From UBA1563 sp041667115 (GTDB lineage Bacteria; Bacteroidota; Ignavibacteria; Ignavibacteriales; Ignavibacteriaceae): a stretch of 64,000 nucleotides of DNA. Where the stretch lies: assembly GCA_041667115.1 (NCBI GenBank), contig JBAYFO010000005.1:1-64000 (forward strand), read 5' to 3'. Positions 55,666 through 63,667 of this stretch are shown piece after piece; the stretch's first letter is position 1; each line of letters opens with the position of its first letter. The notes under the pieces were generated by a model. It was given only the letters and a program-made list of their open reading frames with translations. It was not told the origin of the DNA and did no database searches. Both the position numbers and the translations under genes were made by a program.

Positions 55666-56007
55666 ATGATGAAACCAACCTCAATTAAAGTTGAAAAAGA
55701 AACTATTGTAATTACCTGGAACAATTCGGAGGAAAGCAAAATTGCGCTCCGCTATTTGCGCGAAGAATGCCCTTGCGCTGGATGCAAAGGAGAAACCATT
55801 CTCCTGCACAGTTACCGTCCGCCTAAACTATCGATCCTTCACCCCGATATGTACACCGTGACGAATCTGAAGATGGTCGGCGAATACGCTATTCAAATCT
55901 GGTGGAAAGACGGGCACGACACCGGAATTTACACATGGGAATATTTGAAGAAACTTGCCGTTGATCAATCAGATGGAAGCAAACAAAATTACGAGCCGTT
56001 GTTATGA
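55666..56007 (+). CDS. DUF971-family protein
   Basis: 113 residues. The pattern EETIVITWNNSEESKIALRY, CPCAGCKGE and YAIQIWWKDGHDTGIYTWEYL is that of the DUF971 domain, also found at the N-terminus of gamma-butyrobetaine hydroxylase-like proteins. The two or three cysteines of CPCAGC may bind metal. The bacterial stand-alone version has been associated with iron-sulfur handling, but that is not evident here. Its stop overlaps the next gene by 4 nt. Confidence 0.88.
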   Translation: MMKPTSIKVEKETIVITWNNSEESKIALRYLREECPCAGCKGETILLHSYRPPKLSILHPDMYTVTNLKMVGEYAIQIWWKDGHDTGIYTWEYLKKLAVDQSDGSKQNYEPLL

Positions 56008-56756
56008 TCTCTCAATCAAAATTAAAATATTATAGTTCTCTTTTGCAAAAAAAATACCGGCACGAGGAGAAAAAATTTTTACTTGAAGGGAAAAAACTTG
56101 TTGAAGAGGGACTGCAACAAAATCGCTACCGATGTGAAATCATTTTTATCACGAATGAATTCAAAGAAAAGCACCAAGAATTTATCTTTTCCACTTTGCG
56201 GAATTTTCAGTTTGAAATAATTCGAACAGTTGATTTTAACCGGCTCTGCGATACCCAACAACCTCAGGGGATTGCTGCCGTTTTTCAATTCCCAATAAAT
56301 GAAGAACAGCCAAAATTGGTTTCACGAAAAATTATTTATTTAGAAAATATCGCCGACCCGGGCAACCTCGGAACCATTATCAGAACATGTGACTGGTTTG
56401 GATACGGACAAATTTTATTAAGTAAAAATTGTGTGGAGCTTTATAATCCAAAAGTGATTAGGGCAAGTATGGGTTCGCTTTTTCATGTTTCTGTTTCCGA
56501 AAATGTCGAACTTTCATTTTTCTCAGACTTAAAAAAACTTGGATTTGAAATTCTTTGCAGTGATTTAGACGGGCAGAATTTTTCGGAAATTGAAAAACTC
56601 GAAAAGTTTGTTCTTTGCTTTAGTAGCGAAGCAACCGGACCTTCTCAAGAATTGCTAAATATTTCTGATCTCAAACTTACCATTTCTAAAAAAGGAAATG
56701 CCGAATCACTTAACGTGGCTTCGGCATCTGCAATTCTATTAAATTATTTTTCGTGA
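56004..56756 (+). CDS. SpoU/TrmH-family RNA 2'-O-methyltransferase
   Basis: 250 residues: an N-terminal L30e-like substrate domain (KKFLLEGKKLVEEGLQQ), then the knotted SPOUT domain with the three SpoU motifs, LENIADPGNLGTIIRTCDWF, YNPKVIRASMGSLFHV, and SKKGNAESLNVASASAILL. It probably methylates 2'-hydroxyls of rRNA or tRNA; the RlmB-like layout favours rRNA. It is coupled to the DUF971 gene by a 4-nt overlap and converges with the lipoprotein gene, the stops being 3 nt apart. Confidence 0.93.
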   Translation: MISQSKLKYYSSLLQKKYRHEEKKFLLEGKKLVEEGLQQNRYRCEIIFITNEFKEKHQEFIFSTLRNFQFEIIRTVDFNRLCDTQQPQGIAAVFQFPINEEQPKLVSRKIIYLENIADPGNLGTIIRTCDWFGYGQILLSKNCVELYNPKVIRASMGSLFHVSVSENVELSFFSDLKKLGFEILCSDLDGQNFSEIEKLEKFVLCFSSEATGPSQELLNISDLKLTISKKGNAESLNVASASAILLNYFS

Positions 56757-56759
56757 TTG

Positions 56760-58190
56760 CTAGCGGACAATTCCGGAAAAAGAATATTTCGTTCCACCGT
56801 TAGGACCGCTCGTTTTGATGGTAACACTTACACTTCTTGTAACTTGCAAGGTATCGGTATCAGAAATTGAAAAAGAAAATTGAGTCCATCCTTTACTCTG
56901 TGTGTCCGGTAAAGTGAGCGATATATCACCGCGCCCTTTTACATTATCTCCTTCAACTACTACGTCTATTGTTTGTCCGCTCGATAAAGGATTATCATGC
57001 TGATCCTTCACCTCAAAATTAAAAAACTGAGTTCCTCTGTCAGGAATATCAAATGAATTTGGCGTACACGTAATATTTGGGTAGCCGGAAAATAAAACCG
57101 GAATTGTATTGGTAACCAGTTTAAAATTTTCATCGGATGTAGTTGCAGTGATGCGTGCAAAACCGGGACCTAAAAGAGCGTCAATAGGTTCAGGAGCCGA
57201 TGTAATCAAATCAACCGTTGCTCGTCCATGATCATCGGTATTAGCAGATCCGACAATATTTCCGCCGGTTGTTGTAAAATAAACCGGTGTATTTGGACGA
57301 ACAGGATTTCCATACTTGTCGCCAACATACGCTGTAATCTTATCTATTACTCCATACACAACCAAACCCGGAACATTTGCATATTCAGCACCGGATGAAA
57401 AATGATATTGATCCGGCAAGCCGCCATGAATAGCGTATGTAACCGGGATCGAAGTAACTTTTTTTGAACCACTTAAAATAGTCGCAATAATTTGAACCGT
57501 TCCGGCTTTTGTTCCGCTTGTTAAATAAACCGATGCCTGCCCGTTTGCATCCGTATATGATGAATCGGGACTTAAGAATTCTCCACCGCCGGGTCCAAAT
57601 CCTATACTAAATTTTACAGCAACTGAATTCGCAAAATCAATTGGATTTCCCAAAGAGTCGATCACTTGAAACGTTACTTTCCCGGATTCCGGGGCACCAC
57701 TCTCTTTTACACCAAGACTTAACGAAGATTGCGAAATTAAATAAATTGCGACCGGTGGTCCGCTTTTCCCGGACGAATTCGTTGTCGATTTTAATTTAAG
57801 TGTCGGAGTTACCGCATCACCGGGAGAATAAATTGCAGAAGTAACCGATAACGCATAGCCGAATTTGATAACTGAAATGGTCACAGTATCCGCCGCTTGA
57901 AGCGTAAAACTTGCGGAAAACTTGCCGTAAGTATCTGTGTAGGTAACAATTTCAGTACCGTAATCTATACGAACAATAGCACTGTCAACCGCAGACTGTG
58001 TAACGGAATCAATAACTGTTCCGTTTATTGTTACAATTGAACTTTGATTTTGTTGTCCGCTTCCATCGTATCCATCAATAGTTGGAGCATTCGGAGACTG
58101 GCAGCTTGCAATCAAAATTGAAAGCAAAATAACAAACGCAGCAAAAGAAATCATTTTCTTTTGAGAAGTAAAAGTCATAAGGAGCTTCAT
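56760..58190 (-). CDS. Surface lipoprotein with invasin-like (Big1) Ig domains
   Basis: 476 residues. A lipoprotein signal ends in the lipobox LIASC (Cys30). A carboxypeptidase-regulatory-like domain follows about 50-120 (NGTVIDSVTQSAVDSAIVRI ... DTYGKFSASF). Big1-type bacterial Ig repeats cover about 150-370, each with a pattern such as VTFQVIDSLGNPIDFAN, DANGQASVYLTSGTKAGT and DDHGRATVDLITSAPEP. It is probably exposed at the cell surface as an adhesin-like or structural protein. It stands alone, divergent from dapA. Confidence 0.85.
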   Translation of the reverse strand: MKLLMTFTSQKKMISFAAFVILLSILIASCQSPNAPTIDGYDGSGQQNQSSIVTINGTVIDSVTQSAVDSAIVRIDYGTEIVTYTDTYGKFSASFTLQAADTVTISVIKFGYALSVTSAIYSPGDAVTPTLKLKSTTNSSGKSGPPVAIYLISQSSLSLGVKESGAPESGKVTFQVIDSLGNPIDFANSVAVKFSIGFGPGGGEFLSPDSSYTDANGQASVYLTSGTKAGTVQIIATILSGSKKVTSIPVTYAIHGGLPDQYHFSSGAEYANVPGLVVYGVIDKITAYVGDKYGNPVRPNTPVYFTTTGGNIVGSANTDDHGRATVDLITSAPEPIDALLGPGFARITATTSDENFKLVTNTIPVLFSGYPNITCTPNSFDIPDRGTQFFNFEVKDQHDNPLSSGQTIDVVVEGDNVKGRGDISLTLPDTQSKGWTQFSFSISDTDTLQVTRSVSVTIKTSGPNGGTKYSFSGIVR

Positions 58191-58310
58191 TTTTAAACCT
58201 TGTTAAAACTACAGTTGTAACTTAGTTTCCATAAGCCTTATAGTCAAGTATTTTGAAAAATGAAATCTCATTCACTCAGATAAATCTTCTTGCAAAGATT
58301 TCACTTTCTT

Positions 58311-58341
58311 CTTGTTTTTTAAGCTGAATAAAATATCTTTG
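58311..58341 (+). promoter_or_regulatory. Bacteroidota-type promoter for the lysine operon
   Basis: CTTG at 58311-58314, a 19-bp spacer, then TATCTTTG at 58334-58341 matches the Bacteroidota -33 (TTTG) and -7 (TAnnTTTG) elements, the -7 box perfectly. It lies 64 bp upstream of the dapA start. No lysine riboswitch was recognised in the leader. Confidence 0.5.
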
Positions 58342-58405
58342 CAATCATAGTTTCTATAGCTTCCTGAGTGTAACTTTTTTATTACTAAAGCGAGAATAAA
58401 ATATC

Positions 58406-59284
58406 ATGTTTGAAGGAGTTGGGACCGCACTAGCAACGCCGTTCAATGAAGATTTTTCAATCGATTTTGCATCATACAAAAAATTAATTCAACGGCAAAT
58501 TGATGCCGGAATTGATTATCTTATTGTGCTCGGGACTACCGGCGAATCACCCGTTATCGATGAATACGAAAGAGAAAAAATAATTGAACACGCGCTGGAA
58601 ACAGCCGGTGGAAAAGTAAAAATTATCATCGGAACCGGATCGAACGACACAAACAAAGTTGTAAAACTTAATGCGCTTGCAGAGAAATATAACCCGGATG
58701 CACTCCTTATCGTTAATCCCTACTATAATAAAGGAACGCAAAGTAGTTTGGTGCAACATTATAAATATATTTCCGAACGGACATCGCTTCCTATTATGTT
58801 GTATAACGTTCCATCCCGCACGGGAATGAATGTGCTGCCGGAAACTGCTATCAAGATAAATGAGTCGTGTAAAAATGTGGTGGCTATTAAAGAAGCAAGT
58901 GGAAATATTTCTCAAATTGCACAACTGCTGGCAATGAAACAGCAATCGTTTGAAGTTGTTTCAGGCAACGATGATCAAACGATTCCTATTATGGCTTTAG
59001 GCGGAGTGGGAGTAATTTCAGTTTATTCTAACGCATTTCCAAAAGAGTTGAAAGAAATTACCACCGCAATGCAAAAAAATGATTTTCAGAAAGCTCAACA
59101 GTTAAATCGAAAATATTTAAAAATGATCAATTTACTTTTTGAAGAAACAAGTCCTTCGCCATTAAAATTTGTGTTGAGCAAACTCGACATTTGCAAAAAT
59201 ATTTTACGTATGCCGCTGGCACCGATTTCTAAACAAACAGAAAATCTTTTGTTAAAAGAATTAGAGAACTATGAAAAATATTAA
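58406..59284 (+). CDS. dapA: 4-hydroxy-tetrahydrodipicolinate synthase
   Basis: 292 residues, normal length. GTTGESP (43-49), Tyr133 in LYNVPSRTG and the Schiff-base Lys162 in AIKEASGN identify DapA, which condenses pyruvate with aspartate-semialdehyde in the first committed step of diaminopimelate/lysine synthesis. It overlaps dapB by 14 nt and begins the operon. Confidence 0.96.
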   Translation: MFEGVGTALATPFNEDFSIDFASYKKLIQRQIDAGIDYLIVLGTTGESPVIDEYEREKIIEHALETAGGKVKIIIGTGSNDTNKVVKLNALAEKYNPDALLIVNPYYNKGTQSSLVQHYKYISERTSLPIMLYNVPSRTGMNVLPETAIKINESCKNVVAIKEASGNISQIAQLLAMKQQSFEVVSGNDDQTIPIMALGGVGVISVYSNAFPKELKEITTAMQKNDFQKAQQLNRKYLKMINLLFEETSPSPLKFVLSKLDICKNILRMPLAPISKQTENLLLKELENYEKY

Positions 59285-59936
59285 ATACGGACTTCTCGGC
59301 TCAACCGGAAAGCTTGGTAAAGAAGTACAAAATGTTTTTGCAGAACAGCAATTCCAGCTTGTGTATGAGCTTTCATTAGAAGGCGAGATACAGAAAGACA
59401 TTCCGCATATTTTAATCGATTGCTCTCTGCCGGAAAATTTTGAAAACACAATTGCGCTGACAAAAAAATTTAATTGTCCGTTAATTATTGCAACCACCGG
59501 ATTGACTTCTGCCCAAATGGAAGTATTGAAAATATTGGCTGAAATCGTTCCGGTTGTACAAAGCTATAACTACTCGCTCGGTATCCAGATATTGTTGAAA
59601 CTGACAAAAGAAGTGCAAAAATATGTTGATGATTGGGATATTGAAATTTCGGAAACGCACCATCGATTTAAAAAAGATAAACCATCCGGCACAGCAATAA
59701 TGATACGTAACACTGTGGAAAAAGAAGGAGTAAATATTTCTTCGCTTCGATTGGGAAATGTTTTCGGCGAACACAAGATCAGCTTCGGCGGACTCGGTGA
59801 AGTACTTTCAATTTCTCATTCCGCTTCCTCGCGCAGAACATTTGCTGAAGGAATTTTGCGTGCGGTTCTTTTTCTTTTAAAAAAGAAAACTGGATTTTAT
59901 TCTTTCACCGATGTGATTAACGAGAATAGTCATTAG
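59271..59936 (+). CDS. dapB: 4-hydroxy-tetrahydrodipicolinate reductase (short form)
   Basis: 221 residues, shorter than the usual 240-270. The nucleotide-binding loop GLLGSTGKLGKEV and the substrate motif EISETHHRFKKDKPSGTA are intact, as are SYNYSLGIQILL and GEVLSISHSASSR. The missing length is in the Rossmann half, where the region after the dinucleotide loop is compressed. It reduces the DapA product with NAD(P)H. The start lies inside dapA. Confidence 0.94.
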   Translation: MKNIKYGLLGSTGKLGKEVQNVFAEQQFQLVYELSLEGEIQKDIPHILIDCSLPENFENTIALTKKFNCPLIIATTGLTSAQMEVLKILAEIVPVVQSYNYSLGIQILLKLTKEVQKYVDDWDIEISETHHRFKKDKPSGTAIMIRNTVEKEGVNISSLRLGNVFGEHKISFGGLGEVLSISHSASSRRTFAEGILRAVLFLLKKKTGFYSFTDVINENSH

Positions 59937-59995
59937 TCATCCGGCAATGGTCATTGGAAAACAGTGATTAATGACCAACGACAACAAACTATTAA
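59935..59995. repeat. TCATT/AATGAC-rich spacer repeat between dapB and dapH
   Basis: The short spacer contains degenerate repeats of the type ATTAGTCAT, GGTCATTGG, ATTAATGACC, with GGTCATT (59949-59955) and AATGACC (59970-59976) forming an inverted repeat, then an AAC-rich run (CCAACGACAACAAAC). This resembles short dispersed intergenic repeats, and the AAC-rich part recalls the insert in the T9SS domain at the window's right end. Confidence 0.4.
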
Positions 59996-60006
59996 CAAGG
60001 ACAACC

Positions 60007-60705
60007 ATGGATTCATACGAAATAATAAATTATATCGCTACTTCGAAAAAGAAAACACCGGCTAAAATTTACTTACAGGGGAATCTTGCGAAACTAAATT
60101 TTGGAGCACTTGAGTTTTTCGGCAGCAATCAATCGGGAATTCTTTTCTGCGAACTTTCTGAATTTGAAAATTTTTATTCTGTAAATAAAGACTCAATTAC
60201 AAAATATCGCATCGAAATTGATAGAAGAAACTCCGCAATTCCATTAGCTGATCTAACAAAATATAACGCACGTATCGAACCGGGAGCCATAATCAGAGAG
60301 CATGTTGCGGTTGGTGATAACTGCGTGATTATGATGGGAGCCGTATTAAATATCGGCGCTGTAATTGGTGAAAAAACAATGATAGATATGAATGTTGTAG
60401 TTGGCGGAAGAGTAATCGTCGGTAAAAATTGTCACATCGGTGCAGGCGCAGTACTTGCGGGAGTGATTGAACCGCCAAGCGCTGACCCCGTTGTTGTTGA
60501 AGATGATGTTTTGATCGGTGCAAATACCGTGGTGCTAGAAGGCGTTCGTATTGGCAAAGGCGCAGTAATCGCCGCCGGCTCCATTGTTGTAAAAGATGTT
60601 GAACCTTACAGCGTTATGGCTGGCGTTCCTGCTAAACTTTTAAAAAAAGTGGATGAAAAGACAAGAGAGAAAACAAAACTGATTGATGAGTTGAGAAATT
60701 TGTAA
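60007..60705 (+). CDS. dapH: Tetrahydrodipicolinate N-acetyltransferase
   Basis: 232 residues from ATG 60007, where AAGGA lies upstream and the sequence MDSYEIINYIATSKKKTPAK aligns with the start of DapH proteins; an in-frame ATG at 59971 lies in repeat-like spacer DNA. The C-terminal half is a left-handed beta-helix with clear hexapeptide repeats (DNCVIMMGAVLNIGAVIG; KNCHIGAGAVLAGVIEPP). The N-terminal DapH domain distinguishes it from succinyl-transferring DapD. It marks the acetylase branch of lysine synthesis. Confidence 0.92.
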   Translation: MDSYEIINYIATSKKKTPAKIYLQGNLAKLNFGALEFFGSNQSGILFCELSEFENFYSVNKDSITKYRIEIDRRNSAIPLADLTKYNARIEPGAIIREHVAVGDNCVIMMGAVLNIGAVIGEKTMIDMNVVVGGRVIVGKNCHIGAGAVLAGVIEPPSADPVVVEDDVLIGANTVVLEGVRIGKGAVIAAGSIVVKDVEPYSVMAGVPAKLLKKVDEKTREKTKLIDELRNL

Positions 60706-60796
60706 ATCCGGTTTTGCCGATAATAACGGAACTATTAAATGAAAATCGGTTGTTTTAATATTAGTAAAATCAAAAAGAAAATCTGAGAACCTATAA

Positions 60797-61987
60797 ATGA
60801 AGATCGTTGTGCAAAAATTCGGCGGTAGTTCTGTTGCCGATACTGATAAAATAAAACGGATCGCGGAAAAAATCCAGAAACGCGTATTGCAAGGAAACAA
60901 ACTTGTGGTTGTTGTTTCCGCCATGGGAAAAACAACCGACAACCTGTTAAAACTTGCAAAAGAAATTTCCACGAAGCCTGATCCGAGGGAGCTGGATATG
61001 CTTTTAACAACCGGTGAGCAAATTTCAATTTCACTTTTGGCAATTGCGTTGAATCAATTAAACATACGCAGCAAATCGCTTAATGCTTTTCAAGCGGAAA
61101 TTATGACCACTGGAGATTTTAATGAAGCAAGAATTAAAAATATAAAATCACAAAAAATTTTCGATCTGCTTGAAGACTTCGATGTGATCACTATCGCCGG
61201 TTTTCAAGGGATTAATGAAGAGGGTGATCTCACAACTCTTGGACGCGGTGGCTCTGACACTTCAGCTGTCGCTCTTGCCGCGGCGCTGCAAGCTCCTTGC
61301 GAAATCTACAGCGATGTTGATGGCATCTATACATGCGATCCCCGTTTACATCCAAACGCAAAGAAATTAGCGTATGTTACTTATGATGAAATGCTTGAAA
61401 TGGCTTCACTCGGCGCTAAAGTGCTGCACAGCCGTTCTGTTGAAATAGCTAAAAAATTTGAAATTACGCTTTATTGTGCTGCAACTTTTTCAGAAGTAGA
61501 AGGAACTTATATTGTGAAAGAAAATATTGAACAACCCGTTGTAACCGGATTAAGTGTTCTGGATAATCAAACACAAGTTACGCTTTCCCGTTTGCCGGAA
61601 GACTATACGTTGATTCATGAAATTTTTCATAACGTTGCCGAAGAAGGCTTGAACGTTGATATGATCTCGGTAATTGATGACGACTCCGGCTTAACGGTTT
61701 CGTTTACTATTGTTGATGAAAGCAAAGAAGATGTGGAAACCGCTCTGCATCATTCTTTAAAAGATTTGGAAAAATGGAACATCTCTTATCATCCCGGTTA
61801 CAGCAAGCTATCTATTGTAGGCGTTGGAATGCGTTCGAGCAGCGGAGTGGCGTCAAAATTTTTCGGTGCTCTGCAGCATATCCCGATCAAACTTGTTACT
61901 ACCTCAGAAATAAAAATCTCGTGCCTGATCGAAACTTCCTTTAAACAACATGCGGTAGAATCATTAACCAAAGCTTTCGATTTATAG
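60797..61987 (+). CDS. lysC: Aspartate kinase
   Basis: 396 residues. The amino-acid-kinase domain has KFGGSSVAD (7-15), TTGEQISISLLA, GRGGSDTSAVALAAAL and DVDGIYTCDPR. Two ACT domains follow from about residue 255 (NQTQVTLSRLPEDYTLIHEI; SKLSIVGVGMRSSSGVASKF). It makes aspartyl phosphate, the entry to lysine, threonine and methionine. The ACT pair suggests feedback inhibition, probably by lysine given the operon. It is monofunctional, with no homoserine-dehydrogenase part. Confidence 0.95.
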   Translation: MKIVVQKFGGSSVADTDKIKRIAEKIQKRVLQGNKLVVVVSAMGKTTDNLLKLAKEISTKPDPRELDMLLTTGEQISISLLAIALNQLNIRSKSLNAFQAEIMTTGDFNEARIKNIKSQKIFDLLEDFDVITIAGFQGINEEGDLTTLGRGGSDTSAVALAAALQAPCEIYSDVDGIYTCDPRLHPNAKKLAYVTYDEMLEMASLGAKVLHSRSVEIAKKFEITLYCAATFSEVEGTYIVKENIEQPVVTGLSVLDNQTQVTLSRLPEDYTLIHEIFHNVAEEGLNVDMISVIDDDSGLTVSFTIVDESKEDVETALHHSLKDLEKWNISYHPGYSKLSIVGVGMRSSSGVASKFFGALQHIPIKLVTTSEIKISCLIETSFKQHAVESLTKAFDL

Positions 61988-61999
61988 AAAGACACTTCA

Positions 62000-63115
62000 T
62001 TGCTAATTACTCCAATTGAACTTCGCCATCTCTTGCATCAGAATCCGGAACTTGCGTATCAAGAATTACAAACAACGAAATTAATTATTGATAGCATCTC
62101 CGCTTTACCCGGTTTTGACAAGCGATTTACTCTTCATACACCGATGCAAACCGGGCTTTTAGTTCAATACCAAGTAAACGACGGCGGTTATCTGTTGTTC
62201 CGTGCCGACATTGACGCACTCCCGATTCTCGAAGAAACTTCATTCGAGTTCAGATCAAAAAATAAATTTATGCACGCGTGCGGACACGATGTGCATACCT
62301 CAATTCTTTTCGGTTTAGTTGAATACGTTGCACAAAAAAATATAACTCAAAATATTCTTTTCCTTTTTCAACCTGCGGAAGAAAGCGGCGGTGGTGCGAT
62401 GAAATTTTTTGCTACCGGAATTTTTAATCAATTTAAAGTTGAGAAAGCCTTTGCCCTGCACGTTACGGATGAATTTCCAAAAGGGACTATTGCAAGTACA
62501 AACGGGGTTCTCTTTGCTTCTGCTTTGGAAATTGATATCGATTTCATTGGCAAAAGTTCTCACGTAGCTTTTCCACAGCATGGGAAAAATGCGTTTAACG
62601 CCCTCAGACTTTTTCTTGACGCAGTTGATAAAATTCCAAAAGGACTGAATGATGCAACACTAATGGGTTTCGGTAAAATAGAATCGGGAAGTGTGAGGAA
62701 TATCGTTCCCGGTAATGCCAGGCTTGAAGGAACAATCCGTGCGTTAACGATGAATAAAACTGATGAAATAGCATCACAGTTAAAAACCATTGCTGCCGGA
62801 GTTGAACGAATTACGGAAGTTAAAATCAAAGTAGAAAAAGGCGCGCATTACCCCGAAGTTATTGTTGACGAAGCTCTCTTTTGCAGTCTTTCAAAAATCT
62901 TTTCCGATACATTTACTTTTCTTGACTGCGGTTTTAAAATGACAGGTGAGGACTTCGGCTATATTTCACAGCAATATCCTTCATTTATGTTCTGGTTGGG
63001 CACTTCTACCGGAGAACATTTTGGGCTGCACAATCCGCAATTTTTACCGGATGACGATGTAATCGGGATTGGCATAAATGCATTAAAAGAAATTCTTTTT
63101 GCCCAAATCATCTAA
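62000..63115 (+). CDS. M20-family amidohydrolase, probable N-acetyl-LL-diaminopimelate deacetylase
   Basis: 371 residues starting at TTG 62000, since the next in-frame Met is about 48 residues in and would remove conserved sequence (LRHLLHQNPELAYQE). Metal-site motifs are FRADIDALP, HACGHDVHTS and QPAEESGGGA, with TGEDFGYIS and a late GLHNPQFLPDDD. This is the layout of the M20D peptidase/deacetylase family that includes DapL (YkuR). Placement right after dapH and lysC supports the N-acetyl-diaminopimelate role, though general amidohydrolases (hippurate- or IAA-amino-acid-type) look much alike. The partner aminotransferase is not in this window. Confidence 0.88.
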   Translation: MLITPIELRHLLHQNPELAYQELQTTKLIIDSISALPGFDKRFTLHTPMQTGLLVQYQVNDGGYLLFRADIDALPILEETSFEFRSKNKFMHACGHDVHTSILFGLVEYVAQKNITQNILFLFQPAEESGGGAMKFFATGIFNQFKVEKAFALHVTDEFPKGTIASTNGVLFASALEIDIDFIGKSSHVAFPQHGKNAFNALRLFLDAVDKIPKGLNDATLMGFGKIESGSVRNIVPGNARLEGTIRALTMNKTDEIASQLKTIAAGVERITEVKIKVEKGAHYPEVIVDEALFCSLSKIFSDTFTFLDCGFKMTGEDFGYISQQYPSFMFWLGTSTGEHFGLHNPQFLPDDDVIGIGINALKEILFAQII

Positions 63116-63135
63116 ATTTTCTTCAAAAAAAACAG

Positions 63136-63165
63136 TTGACACTCTTTTGGTTTTTTCGTTATATT
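63136..63165 (+). promoter_or_regulatory. Sigma-70-type promoter of the CBS gene
   Basis: TTGACA (63136-63141), an 18-bp spacer, and TATATT (63160-63165): a perfect -35 hexamer and a good -10, 43 bp upstream of the CBS-protein start. The gene downstream has its own terminator, so it is a single-gene unit. Confidence 0.7.
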
Positions 63166-63208
63166 GAGTCAAGCAAACATTCATTACTCTCAATAAATCA
63201 GAGGTAAC

Positions 63209-63643
63209 ATGAAAACGGTTCAACAAATTCTATCAAAAAAAGGGAACGAGATTTTCTCGATTACTCCCGATTCCACAATGTACGATGCCCTAAAACTTAT
63301 GGCGGATAAAGATGTGGGAGCGCTTTTAGTTCTTGCGGATGATAAAGTTCTCGGAATTGTTTCCGAACGGGATTATGCCCGAAAAATTATTCTGAAAGGA
63401 AAACTCAGCCGGGAGACCTCCGTTAGTGAGATAATGACAGCGAAGGTTGTAAGTGTTACCCCAACAACGCATGTTGATAATTGCATGGAAATTATGATAG
63501 AAAAACATATCCGCCATCTTCCCGTTGAAGAGAACGGAAAGCTCGTCGGACTTATTTCCATTGGTGATGTAGTAAAAGCAGTTATTGATGAAGAAGAATT
63601 TGTTATCGAACAGCTGACGAGTTATATCAAAGGTTCGCACTAA
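63209..63643 (+). CDS. Two-CBS-domain protein
   Basis: 144 residues, a stand-alone CBS pair: DSTMYDALKLMADKDVGALL, VLGIVSERDYARKIILKG, then THVDNCMEIMIEKHIRHLPV and LVGLISIGDVVKAVIDEEE. CBS pairs bind adenine nucleotides and signal energy state; no enzymatic domain is attached. It is monocistronic, with a clear promoter at 63136-63165, an AGAGGTAAC ribosome-binding site, and a terminator overlapping the stop codon. Confidence 0.92.
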   Translation: MKTVQQILSKKGNEIFSITPDSTMYDALKLMADKDVGALLVLADDKVLGIVSERDYARKIILKGKLSRETSVSEIMTAKVVSVTPTTHVDNCMEIMIEKHIRHLPVEENGKLVGLISIGDVVKAVIDEEEFVIEQLTSYIKGSH

Positions 63644-63658
63644 ACGGCGAACCTTTTT
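63632..63658 (+). terminator. Rho-independent terminator of the CBS gene
   Basis: GGTTCGC, loop ACTAAACG, GCGAACC, then TTTTT. The stem begins inside the coding region and the loop holds the TAA stop. A/T flanks extend the stem (AAGG ... CCTT), so it may also stop transcription from the convergent T9SS gene. Confidence 0.85.
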
Positions 63659-63667
63659 CATTTCTTT

